Part shown: positions 34,763 through 43,009 of the stretch, in pieces
Position numbering within the stretch: the first letter of the stretch is position 1
Layout: every line of letters begins with the position of its first letter
Assembly: GCA_963750895.1 (NCBI GenBank)
Contig: CAVVSD010000006.1
Coordinates: 186,001 to 250,000 of the forward strand
Source: CAVVSD01 sp963750895
Lineage (GTDB): Bacteria > Actinomycetota > Thermoleophilia > Solirubrobacterales > Solirubrobacteraceae
Direction: 5' to 3'
Length of the DNA: 64,000 bases
Notes under the pieces: model-generated
Database searches by the model: none
Seen by the model: the letters and a program-made list of their open reading frames with translations, nothing else
What the model was told of the DNA's origin: nothing
Made by a program: the position numbers and the translations under genes

Positions 34763-37126
34763 ATGGTGGAGAGAGCCGGCGCGGCAGCGCCTGCGGCTGC
34801 CCCCGCGCGGGGCTGCCCGATGCACGACGTGGCAGCGGACTTCAAGCCGTTCGACCTCGAGGATCCGTTCGGCTTCCTCGAGCGCGCTCGACGGGAGCAG
34901 CCGGTCTTCTTCAGCGAGGAGCTCGGCTTCTGGGTCGTCACGCGCCACGACGACATCCGCGCGATCTTCAAGGACCCGGCGACGTTCTCGTCGGAGAACA
35001 CCCAGGCGACCTACAAGCCGCGCCCTCCGGAGATCCAGGCGATCCTCGACGACGGCGAGTTCACCGCCTACTCCGGGCTGAGCGCGCGCCAGCCCCCGGA
35101 CCACACCCGCCTGCGCGGCTTCATCAAGAAGGCCTTCACGCCGCGGCGCGTCGCCGTGCTCGAGCCGCAGATCCTCGAGATCGCCACGCGCATGCTCGAC
35201 GAGATCGACGACACCCGCCCGTTCGACCTCGTGTCGTCGCTGACCTACGAGCTGCCGGCGCTCGTCATCTTCCGCCTCCTCGGCGTGCCCGACGAGGACG
35301 TCGCCGACGTCAAGCGGTGGGCTGCCAGCCGCGTCGCGCTCACCTTCGGCGACCTCTCCATCGAGGAGCAGAAGGAGCACGCGCACAACCTCGTGCGCTA
35401 CTGGCGCTACTGCCTGGAGCTCGTGCAGTCGCGCTTCGACGACCCGCGCGACGACCTGCCGTCCGACCTCGCCCGCATCTACCAGGAGGGCGACCACTCG
35501 CTGTCCATCGACGAGATGGGCGGTCTCGTCTACTCGCAGCTCACCGCGGGCCACGAGACGACGAGCTCCCTGCTCGCCGGCGGCCTCAAGGACCTGCTGA
35601 CCCAGCGGGGGCGCTGGGAGGACATCTGCGCCGACCCCGAGCTCGTCCCCGCGGGCGTCGAGGAGATGCTGCGCATCTCGACCCCGGTGTTCGCCTGGCG
35701 GCGCCTGACGAAGAAGCCGGCGACGGTCGGCGACGTCGACCTCCCCGAGGGCTCGCGCGTCCTGCTCATGCTGGGCTCGGCGAACCACGACGAGACGACG
35801 TTCGAGCACCCCGAGGCCATCGACCTCAACCGCCCGAACGCCCGCAACCACCTCGCCTTCGGACTCGGCATCCACTTCTGCGTCGGCGCACCGCTGGCGC
35901 GGCTGGAGGCCCAGGTCGTCCTGCGCGAGCTCACCCGGCGGATGCCCGATCTGCACCTCGTCGACGACCAGGTCTTCGAGTACCCGCCGAACACGACGTT
36001 CCGCGCGCCGACGAGCGTGCGGGTCGAGCGGCGCCCGACGTCGGGCCACGTCCTCGCCTTCGACCGCTGCGGCAGCGCGGAGGTCGCGCGGGTGGGCGGC
36101 AAGGCGGCGAGCCTCGGCACGATGCTGCAGGCCGGGTTCCCGGTCCCCGACGGCTTCGCGGTGACGACCGGCGCGTTCCGCGAGACGCTGGGCAGCGACG
36201 TCGCCGGGCGCATCTCGCGCGACCTCGCCGCGCTCGACACCGACGACGTGACGGCGCTCGAGGCCGCGGCCGCCCGGCTTCGCGTCCTCGTGGAGACCAC
36301 GCCGCTGCCGGCGGACGTCGCGGACGCGATCCGCGACGCGTACGCCGCGCTCGGCGACGACATCCCGGTCGCGGTGCGCTCGAGCGCCACGGCGGAGGAC
36401 GGCGCGGAGGACTCCTTCGCCGGCCAGCAGGACACGTACCTGTGGGTCGTCGGCGCCGACGCGGTCCTCGACCACGTCCGCCGCTGCTGGGGCAGCCTGT
36501 TCTCGGCCCGCTCGATCGCCTACCGCGTGGACCGCGGGATCGCGCACGACGACGTGGAGATGGGCGTCGCCGTCCAGCGGATGGTGCAGGCGCGCGCCGC
36601 GGGCGTGGCGATGACGCTGAACCCCGCCAACGGCGACCGCTCGAAGATCGCGATCGAGGCGAGCTTCGGGCTCGGCGAGAGCGTCGTGAGCGGCACCGTG
36701 ACGCCGGACAACCTGCTCGTCGACAAGGTCGTGCTCGAGGTCGTCTCGACGACGGTGGGCAGCAAGGAGACCGAGCTCGTCGCCGACCTGGCCGCAGGCT
36801 GCGTCACCGAGCTGGAGGTCGAGGAGGAGCGCCGCGCGCAGCCCGCGCTGTCCGGCGACGAGGCCAGGCAGGTCGCGGCGCTGGCCAAGCGCGCCGAGCA
36901 GCACCTCGGCGTCCCGCAGGACATCGAGTGGGCGGTCGACGGCGCGCCCGCGCCGGACGGCCCGACCGTCGTCCTGCTGCAGAGCCGTCCCGAGACGGTG
37001 TGGAGCCGTCGCGCGCCCGAGCGGCCGAGCAGTCTCAAACCGACGTTCGGTATGCAGAGCCTGGTGAGCACCCTGATCAGTCCGCTGGCCTCGAGAGGAG
37101 CGACCGATGACGACGCAGCCCGCTGA
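34763..37126 (+). CDS. cytochrome P450 fused to PEP-synthase ATP-binding domain
   Basis: A 787-residue two-domain enzyme. Residues ~1-425 are a complete P450: I-helix 'TAGHETTSSL' (261-270), ExxR at Glu301-Arg304, haem loop 'FGLGIHFCVGAPLARLE' with Cys373. Residues ~430-745 are the ATP-grasp nucleotide domain of PEP synthase/PPDK: 'VGGKAASLGTMLQAGFPVPDGF' opening in two parts (444-465), 'VRSSATAEDGAEDSFAGQQD' (538-557), 'LLQSRPETVW' near 738. One uninterrupted frame spans both domains, and both have intact motifs. The next gene supplies the phosphohistidine swivel domain that such an ATP domain needs. By analogy with CreHI/CreJ of 4-cresol catabolism it would phosphorylate a phenol and hydroxylate the phosphorylated product. 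No ferredoxin or reductase is nearby. Overlaps the next gene by 20 bases. Confidence 0.88.
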   Translation: MVERAGAAAPAAAPARGCPMHDVAADFKPFDLEDPFGFLERARREQPVFFSEELGFWVVTRHDDIRAIFKDPATFSSENTQATYKPRPPEIQAILDDGEFTAYSGLSARQPPDHTRLRGFIKKAFTPRRVAVLEPQILEIATRMLDEIDDTRPFDLVSSLTYELPALVIFRLLGVPDEDVADVKRWAASRVALTFGDLSIEEQKEHAHNLVRYWRYCLELVQSRFDDPRDDLPSDLARIYQEGDHSLSIDEMGGLVYSQLTAGHETTSSLLAGGLKDLLTQRGRWEDICADPELVPAGVEEMLRISTPVFAWRRLTKKPATVGDVDLPEGSRVLLMLGSANHDETTFEHPEAIDLNRPNARNHLAFGLGIHFCVGAPLARLEAQVVLRELTRRMPDLHLVDDQVFEYPPNTTFRAPTSVRVERRPTSGHVLAFDRCGSAEVARVGGKAASLGTMLQAGFPVPDGFAVTTGAFRETLGSDVAGRISRDLAALDTDDVTALEAAAARLRVLVETTPLPADVADAIRDAYAALGDDIPVAVRSSATAEDGAEDSFAGQQDTYLWVVGADAVLDHVRRCWGSLFSARSIAYRVDRGIAHDDVEMGVAVQRMVQARAAGVAMTLNPANGDRSKIAIEASFGLGESVVSGTVTPDNLLVDKVVLEVVSTTVGSKETELVADLAAGCVTELEVEEERRAQPALSGDEARQVAALAKRAEQHLGVPQDIEWAVDGAPAPDGPTVVLLQSRPETVWSRRAPERPSSLKPTFGMQSLVSTLISPLASRGATDDDAAR

Positions 37127-38924
37127 ACGGTTCGTCAGCCCCTATGACGACCCGGCGCCGGAGGAGGCGGAGGGCTGGAAGGAGCTCTACCCCTACTACC
37201 TGCACTTCCGCGAGGACCGCCGCGACGTCGAGGACGCGAAGTTCTGGTTCGCCGACCTGCAGCACTGGCCCCGCGTCTTCAAGCCGTTCGACACGATCAC
37301 CGTCGAGTTCGCCTGTCGCTGCCTGGGCCAGTACAACACGCGCCACTGGGTGATCCCGCCCGCGAACGGGATCGACTACCGCGTCCACAACGGCTACCTC
37401 TACATGAGCCCGGTGGGCGTCCCGGAGGAGGAGATCGCCGCGCGCGTGCCCGAGTTCCTCGAGCGCGCCGGGCACTACTTCGCCAACTGGCCCACGCTCC
37501 TGGAGAACTGGGATCGCAAGATCAAGGAGATGATCGGCGAGCTCGAGGCGCTGACCTTCGAGCCGCTGCCCGACCGGGTCTCGATGGAGGACATCACCGG
37601 CGGCGCCGGGCACGACCCGCATCTCACGCTCACCGAGAACTACAACCGCGCGGTCGAGCTGGCGTACCGGGCGTTCCAGTACCACTTCGAGTTCCTCAAC
37701 CTCGGCTACGTCGCCTACCTGGACTTCTTCGGGTTCTGCAAGGAGGCGTTCCCGGGGATCTCCGACCTGGGCATCGCGAAGATGGTGCAGGGGATCGAGG
37801 TCGACCTGTTCAAGCCCGACGACGAGCTCAAGAAGCTCGCGCGCCTCGCGGTCGAGCTGGACGTCGCGGGACCGCTGTCGCGCGGCACCGTCGACGAGGC
37901 GCTCGCGGCCGTCGCCGCCGCGCCACGCGGGGACGAGTGGGTCGCCGCCTGGGAGGCGGCCAAGGACCCGTGGTTCAACTTCTCCTCCGGCAGCGGCATG
38001 TACAGCGACGACAAGGTGTGGCTCGACCACCCCGACATCCCGCTCGGGTTCGTCCGCGACTACATCGCCCGCGTGCAGGAGGGCCAGGACATCGCTCGGC
38101 CGACGGAGCAGATCGCCGCCGAGCGCGAGCGGATCACGGCCGAGTACCGCGCGCTGCTGCCCGACGACGAGACGCGCGCGGCGTTCGACGAGAAGCTCGG
38201 GCTGTCCCGGATGGTGTTCCCGTACGTCGAGAACCACAACTTCTACATCGAGCACTGGTCGATGTCGCTGTTCTGGCGCCACATCCGCAAGCTCGGCCAG
38301 GTGTTCGCCGACGCGGGGTTCTGGGCCGAGGCGGACGACATCTTCTACCTGCGCCGCGACGAGGTCCCGACCGCGCTGTTCGACCTCGGCAACGGCTGGG
38401 CCGTCGGCGCCGACACGATGGGCCAGTACCACTGGCCGGCGATCATCGCCCGGCGCAAGGAGATCGTCGCGGGCCTCTCGGCGAAGACCCCGCCGCCGGC
38501 GATGAACGAGCCGCCGGCCGTCATCACCGAGCCGTTCACGATCATGCTGTTCGGGATCACCACCGAGCGCGTCGGCGCGTGGCTGTCGGGCTCGGAGGAC
38601 AGCGACGAGCTGACCGGCATGGCGGCCTCGCCGGGCCGCGCCGAGGGCATCGCGCGCGTCGTGATGGACACGGCGGACCTCGCGGCGGTCCAGGACGGCG
38701 AGATCCTCGTCACCCGGGTGACGGCCCCCAGCTGGGGTCCCGTGTTCGACCGCCTGGGGGCGGTGGTCACGGACATCGGCGGGATGATGAGCCACGCGGC
38801 GATCATCTGCCGCGAGTACGGGCTGCCGGCGGTCACGGGCGCGGGATCGGCGACGGTCAACATCCAGACCGGCGACCGCGTGGTCGTCGACGGCGACGCG
38901 GGCACCGTCTCCATCGTCTCTTGA
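37107..38924 (+). CDS. PEP-utilising phosphohistidine subunit (phenylphosphate synthase / CreI-like)
   Basis: A 605-residue protein. Its C-terminal ~100 residues are the PEP-synthase swivel domain: 'GMAASPGRAEGIARVV', 'ILVTRVTAPSWGPVF', then 'GGMMSHAAIICREYGLPAV' with the phospho-acceptor His563. The first ~500 residues are a large helical region, rich in Trp, Tyr and Phe, without the PEP-binding barrel of PEP synthase, resembling the alpha subunit of phenylphosphate synthase. With the ATP domain fused to the P450 it would form a complete ATP-dependent phosphotransferase acting on a hydroxyl substrate. It overlaps the P450-fusion gene and the HD gene. Confidence 0.82.
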   Translation: MTTQPAERFVSPYDDPAPEEAEGWKELYPYYLHFREDRRDVEDAKFWFADLQHWPRVFKPFDTITVEFACRCLGQYNTRHWVIPPANGIDYRVHNGYLYMSPVGVPEEEIAARVPEFLERAGHYFANWPTLLENWDRKIKEMIGELEALTFEPLPDRVSMEDITGGAGHDPHLTLTENYNRAVELAYRAFQYHFEFLNLGYVAYLDFFGFCKEAFPGISDLGIAKMVQGIEVDLFKPDDELKKLARLAVELDVAGPLSRGTVDEALAAVAAAPRGDEWVAAWEAAKDPWFNFSSGSGMYSDDKVWLDHPDIPLGFVRDYIARVQEGQDIARPTEQIAAERERITAEYRALLPDDETRAAFDEKLGLSRMVFPYVENHNFYIEHWSMSLFWRHIRKLGQVFADAGFWAEADDIFYLRRDEVPTALFDLGNGWAVGADTMGQYHWPAIIARRKEIVAGLSAKTPPPAMNEPPAVITEPFTIMLFGITTERVGAWLSGSEDSDELTGMAASPGRAEGIARVVMDTADLAAVQDGEILVTRVTAPSWGPVFDRLGAVVTDIGGMMSHAAIICREYGLPAVTGAGSATVNIQTGDRVVVDGDAGTVSIVS

Positions 38925-39520
38925 GCGACCGCTACGCCACCGCCTGGGCCGCAGCGCGGCCGTACATGCGCGCGCGCAAGAACGACGTCCACATCCCGCT
39001 GTCCTTCTGGTACGCCGAGCGCCTGCTCGAGCGCCACCCGGAGGCCGACGCGGACGTCGTCCTGCTCGCGATCATGTTCCACGACACCGGCTGGGCCGTG
39101 ATCGACGAGGACCGCATCTTCCGGGAGGGGTTCGCCACGGGCGACCAGGAGGTGGACCTGTCCTCCGACGTGCGGATCCTCCACGAGAAGGAGGGCGCGC
39201 GGCTCGCCGCCGAGGCGCTCGGCGGGGAGTGGGACCCGTCGATCGTCGAGGAGGTCGTCGCGATCATCGACGGCCACGACTCGCGCCGGCACGCGCTGTC
39301 GCGCAACGACGAGCTGGTCAAGGACGCCGACAAGCTGTGGCGCTACTCGGTCACCGGCCTGGCCGTGAGCTGCGACTGGTTCTCCATGACCCCCGGGCAG
39401 TACGCCGCGCGCCTCGAGCGCCAGGTGCGCGAGGCGCTGTTCACCGACGCGGCGCGGGAGATCGGCGCGCGCGACCTCGCGCAGAGCAGGGCCATCCTCC
39501 AGGCGGACCTCCTCGCATGA
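38921..39520 (+). CDS. HD-domain phosphohydrolase 1
   Basis: A 199-residue HD-domain protein: His24 in 'VHIPLSFWYAERLL', His54-Asp55 in 'IMFHDTGWAV', a His in 'ILHEKEGARLAAE', 'IDGHDSRRH' and Asp in 'VKDADKLWRYS'. These are the metal-binding residues of the superfamily. TTG at 38921 overlaps the previous stop as TTGA; there is no other start before the conserved region. It is paralogous to the next gene. It could remove the phosphate added by the upstream phosphotransferase, the role of CreD in the Cre pathway; inferred from context. Confidence 0.82.
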   Translation: MSDRYATAWAAARPYMRARKNDVHIPLSFWYAERLLERHPEADADVVLLAIMFHDTGWAVIDEDRIFREGFATGDQEVDLSSDVRILHEKEGARLAAEALGGEWDPSIVEEVVAIIDGHDSRRHALSRNDELVKDADKLWRYSVTGLAVSCDWFSMTPGQYAARLERQVREALFTDAAREIGARDLAQSRAILQADLLA

Positions 39521-40092
39521 GCACCCTGGAGCAGATCTACGCGCTGGCCGAGCCGTACTGGCAGACGCGCTCCAACGAGATCCACGTCCCCGGCTCCTAC
39601 GCCCTGGCGCGGCGGCTGCTGGAGTCCTACCCGGAGGCGGACCCCGACGTCGTCCTGCCGGCGATCCTGCTGCACGACTGCGGCTACTTCCTCGTGCCCG
39701 AGGAGGACCACCTCAAGGGGCTGGCCGGTGCGCCCGTCGGCTGGGAGCCCGACATCACGCGCCGTCACGAGATCGAGGGCGCGCGCATCGCGGGGGAGAT
39801 CCTCGAGCAGGTCGGCTACGACCCGGCCCGGATCGATCTGATCCAGGAGATCGTCGACGGCCACGACTCGCGCACCTCGGCGGTGTCGCTCGACGACGCG
39901 ATCGTCAAGGACGCCGACAAGCTCTGGCGCTTCACCGAGAGCGGCGTGCGCATCTGCCACGTGTGGATGGACCGCACGCCGGAGGACTTCATGGACTTCG
40001 TGGAGTCGCGGATCGACGCCTGGCTGTTCACCGATGCCGGGCGCGATCTGGCCCGCGAGACGCTCGCGGAGTCCCGATGCGCGTCCTGGTGA
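39517..40092 (+). CDS. HD-domain phosphohydrolase 2
   Basis: A 191-residue paralogue of the preceding gene with the same metal-ligand pattern: 'IHVPGSYALARRLL', His53-Asp54 in 'ILLHDCGYF', 'RRHEIEGARIAGE', 'VDGHDSRTS' and 'VKDADKLWRF'. Start ATGA overlaps the HD1 stop. The tandem pair might be a heterodimer, or each may act on a different phosphorylated intermediate. The end overlaps the SDR start by 16 bases. Confidence 0.84.
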   Translation: MSTLEQIYALAEPYWQTRSNEIHVPGSYALARRLLESYPEADPDVVLPAILLHDCGYFLVPEEDHLKGLAGAPVGWEPDITRRHEIEGARIAGEILEQVGYDPARIDLIQEIVDGHDSRTSAVSLDDAIVKDADKLWRFTESGVRICHVWMDRTPEDFMDFVESRIDAWLFTDAGRDLARETLAESRCASW

Positions 40093-40817
40093 CCGGCGCC
40101 GGCCGCGGGCTCGGCCGCGCCTTCGCGCTCGCGTTCGCCGGTCAGGGCGACGTGGTCGCCGCGGCCGACCTCGACGCGGAGGCGGCGGTCGAGACCGCCC
40201 GCATGGCCGGCGGCGGCGCGATCGGTCTCGGCCTCGACGTCGCGGACGCCGGGTCCGTGCGCGAGGCCGTGGGCGCCGTCGTCGCCGAGATCGGCGGCAT
40301 CGACGTCCTCGTGAACAACGCCGGCCTCTACGCCGGGCTGCGGCGCGGCGCGTTCTTCGAGCTCGACGAGGGCGACTGGGACCGCGTGATGACCGTGAAC
40401 GTCAAGGGCACGTGGCTGTGCGCGTCCGCCTGCATGCCGGTGATGCGCGAGCAGGGCGCGGGCTCGATCGTGAACATCGCGTCGACCACCGCGATCAACG
40501 GCTCGGCCGGGTTCGCGCACTACGTCGCGTCCAAGGGCGCGGTCATCGCACTCACCCGCTCGATGGCCCGCGAGGCGGGCCCGCTCGGCATCCGGGTCAA
40601 CGTCATCGCCCCCGGGTTCACGTTGACCGACGCGAGCCGCGAGCTGTTCGCGGAGGAGGGCCGCGACCCGGAGACGTACGCCCTCGACCGCGGCTCGCTC
40701 AAGCGCCCGGCGCAGCCCGAGGACGTCGTCGGCGCCGCGCTGTGGCTCGCGGGCGAGGGCGCGGGCTACGTGACGGGTCAGACGATCGTCGTCGACGGCG
40801 GGCGCATCTTCGTCTGA
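40077..40817 (+). CDS. short-chain dehydrogenase/reductase
   Basis: A 246-residue classical SDR: cofactor motif 'TGAGRGLGRAFA', 'NNAG' in 'VLVNNAGLYAG', catalytic Ser in 'NIASTTAING' and the YxxxK motif in 'YVASKGAVI', and the C-terminal 'YVTGQTIVVDGG'. It would oxidise an alcohol or reduce a ketone with NAD(P). Last gene of the P450-kinase operon. A hydroxybenzyl-alcohol substrate is plausible but inferred. Confidence 0.88.
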   Translation: MRVLVTGAGRGLGRAFALAFAGQGDVVAAADLDAEAAVETARMAGGGAIGLGLDVADAGSVREAVGAVVAEIGGIDVLVNNAGLYAGLRRGAFFELDEGDWDRVMTVNVKGTWLCASACMPVMREQGAGSIVNIASTTAINGSAGFAHYVASKGAVIALTRSMAREAGPLGIRVNVIAPGFTLTDASRELFAEEGRDPETYALDRGSLKRPAQPEDVVGAALWLAGEGAGYVTGQTIVVDGGRIFV

Positions 40818-41729
40818 CGCAGCTTCCCTCGGTGTCATGCCGTAGGTCGCGCGGAACGCACGGCTGAAGTGCGCCGGGCTCACGAACCCCCAGCGCATCG
40901 CGATGTCGAGGACCGAGTCGCCCGCCCGCGCCGGATCCTCCAGATCGCGCCGGCACCGCTCGAGGCGGCGGTCGCGGATCGTCTCGGCCACCGTCCGCTC
41001 GCCGTCCGCGAAGAGCCGGTCGAGGTGGCGGCGCGAGATGAAGTGGGCCGCGGCGATCGACTCGGGGTCGAGCGCCGGGTCGCCGAGGTGCTCGTCGATG
41101 TGGCCGCGGACGAGGGTGCGCAGGGCGTCGGGCGCACGCGGCACCACGGCCGTCCCGTCGTAGAGGGCGCCGACGAGCTCGAGGAGCCCGTCGGCGAGCC
41201 CGGGTGCCGGAGGCGCCGCGGACCCCAGGTCGGCGAGCAGCGTGCGCAGGTACCGGCGCAGCAACGGGCCCGCGCCCTGCGCCCCGGAGATCGTCGTGGC
41301 GGTCCGCCCGCCGATCCGGCTGGCGCGCAGGAGCGGCTCGGGGCAGTACGTGACGAGCAGGTCGTGCTGGGTGTGCGCGTCGACGGCGTACGGGCGCGAC
41401 GACGCCCAGCTGGCGAAGTCGCCCGCGGACAGCACCGAGCGGCGCCCGTCCTGCTCGACGACGCAGCGGCCGGCCAGCAGCAGCGACACCTGCACCCACT
41501 CGGGGTCGCTCGCGCCGATCATCGCGCGCGTCCGCGTGACCCTGGAGGGGTCCGCCCTCAGCCGGTAGAGGGTGAGGGGCCCGAGCGGATGACGCGCGAC
41601 GCGGCCCTCGAACGGCGTGTCGCCGCGCGGCCGGACCGCGAGCGGCTCGAACACCCGCGGCGTGGCGTCCGCCCACAGGTCGAAGCGCTCGCCGGGCGGA
41701 ACCTCCCCGGTGTCGATCACCACGCTCAT
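40815..41729 (-). CDS. AraC-family transcriptional regulator, no stop codon at the homology end
   Basis: Paralogue of the AraC at 21900: 'VPPGERFDLWADATPRVFEP' effector domain, then 'ISRRHLDRLFADGERTVAET' and 'IAMRWGFVSPAHFSRAFRA' HTH. Homology ends near 40815 with 'YGMTPREAAS', but no in-frame stop occurs; the frame continues antisense to the SDR and HD genes to 39816. A one-base error that masks the true stop is likely. ATG 41729 is followed by 'SVVIDTGEVPPGERF'. Divergent from the flavin monooxygenase-like gene. Confidence 0.82.
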
Positions 41730-41800
41730 CTCCCGGCGATGCAGGCTATCCGTCCGGCTCGGGCAAGAACGCCGCCCGCCGCCCGCGTACGGTGCCCGGC

Positions 41801-43009
41801 ATGAGCGCTGCCGTCGAGACCCCACAGGACCTGCTGGCCCGCGCCGAGGCGCTGCGACCGGCGCTCATCGAGCGCCAGGAGGAGACCGAGCGCCTCGCGT
41901 GCTACCCGGAGGCGACCCACCGCGACTTCCTCGAGGCCGGCTTCTACCGCCTGCTGACCCCGCGCCGCTACGGCGGCTTCGAGCTCGACTTCGCCAGCTA
42001 CCTGAAGGTGATGATCGAGGTCGCCCGCGGCTGCCCGTCCACCGGCTGGTCGCTGTGCCTGCCCAACGGCCACACCCTGCTGCTCGCCAGCCTCTATCCC
42101 GAGGAGGCGCAGACGGCGCTGCTGAGCGAGCACTTCTTCGCCGCCTCCTTCGGCGCCCCGGTCGGCGAGGCCGTCCCCGTCGACGGTGGCTGGCACCTGA
42201 CCGGCACGTGGCCGTACTCGTCGGGCATCGCGTGGTCGACGCACTTCATGGGCCAGACGATGGTCCCGGGCGAGACGAAGCCGATGCTGTTCGTCGCGCC
42301 GCGCTCCTCCTGGGAGATGCTCGACGACTGGGGCGACTCCCTGGGTCTGAAGGGCTCGGCGTCGCACAGCGTGCGCTTCGACGGCGGCTTCGTCGACGAG
42401 CTCCACTGCCTGCACGAGCTGGTCATGGTCGACATCGACGTCGACGAGCCGACGCCGGGCTACCTGCTCCACGGCAACCCGATGTACGCGGGGCGCTCGC
42501 TGGGCGTGTTCATGTGCGAGCTGTCCGCGGTCGTCGTCGGCGCAGGGCGCGCCGTGCTCGACGAGTACGAGAGGATCATCACGTCCCGAGGGACGACCTG
42601 GGGTCCGAAGATGCTCCGCTACCAGCACGCCGACTACCAGCGCCACCTGGGCATGGGGATGGCGCAGATCCACATGGCCGAGGCCGCCGTGCTGCACATG
42701 GCGGAGGAGTGGACCGAGCTGTGCCGGCGGGGCATGGAGGACGGCGTGCCCTACAGCGCGCTGGACGACCACCGCCTCGCCGCCGTCGCCACGCAGGCGG
42801 CGCGGCAGGTGTACGCCGCCGTGCAGGACCTGTTCCAGACGGCCGGCTCCAGCGCGTCGCGCGACGGCCAGCGGATGCAGCGCTACGTCCGCGACCTCGG
42901 CACGTACTGGTCCCACAACACGCCGTCGCAGTACGAGCTGCTCTCGCAGACGCTCGCGATGCTCCACCTCGGCTTCCCCAAGGACCAGCTGCCGGCGACG
43001 GGGGCGTGA
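41801..43009 (+). CDS. acyl-CoA dehydrogenase-fold flavin monooxygenase (oxygenase component)
   Basis: A 402-residue third paralogue: 'GFYRLLTPRRYGGFELDFAS', 'CPSTGWSLCLPNGHTLLLAS', 'GWHLTGTWPYSSGIAWSTHF', 'LGLKGSASHSVRFDGGFV', 'GAGRAVLDEYERII'. The same two-component hydroxylase architecture. ATG 41801 was preferred over GTG 41792. Its stop overlaps the start of the nitronate-monooxygenase-like gene (GTGA). Confidence 0.8.
   Translation: MSAAVETPQDLLARAEALRPALIERQEETERLACYPEATHRDFLEAGFYRLLTPRRYGGFELDFASYLKVMIEVARGCPSTGWSLCLPNGHTLLLASLYPEEAQTALLSEHFFAASFGAPVGEAVPVDGGWHLTGTWPYSSGIAWSTHFMGQTMVPGETKPMLFVAPRSSWEMLDDWGDSLGLKGSASHSVRFDGGFVDELHCLHELVMVDIDVDEPTPGYLLHGNPMYAGRSLGVFMCELSAVVVGAGRAVLDEYERIITSRGTTWGPKMLRYQHADYQRHLGMGMAQIHMAEAAVLHMAEEWTELCRRGMEDGVPYSALDDHRLAAVATQAARQVYAAVQDLFQTAGSSASRDGQRMQRYVRDLGTYWSHNTPSQYELLSQTLAMLHLGFPKDQLPATGA

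Noticed and set aside
39816..40814. C-terminal extension of the AraC frame, antisense to the SDR and HD genes
   Set aside because: Homology stops at 40815, and the extension reads as Arg/Ala/Asp-rich shadow sequence.
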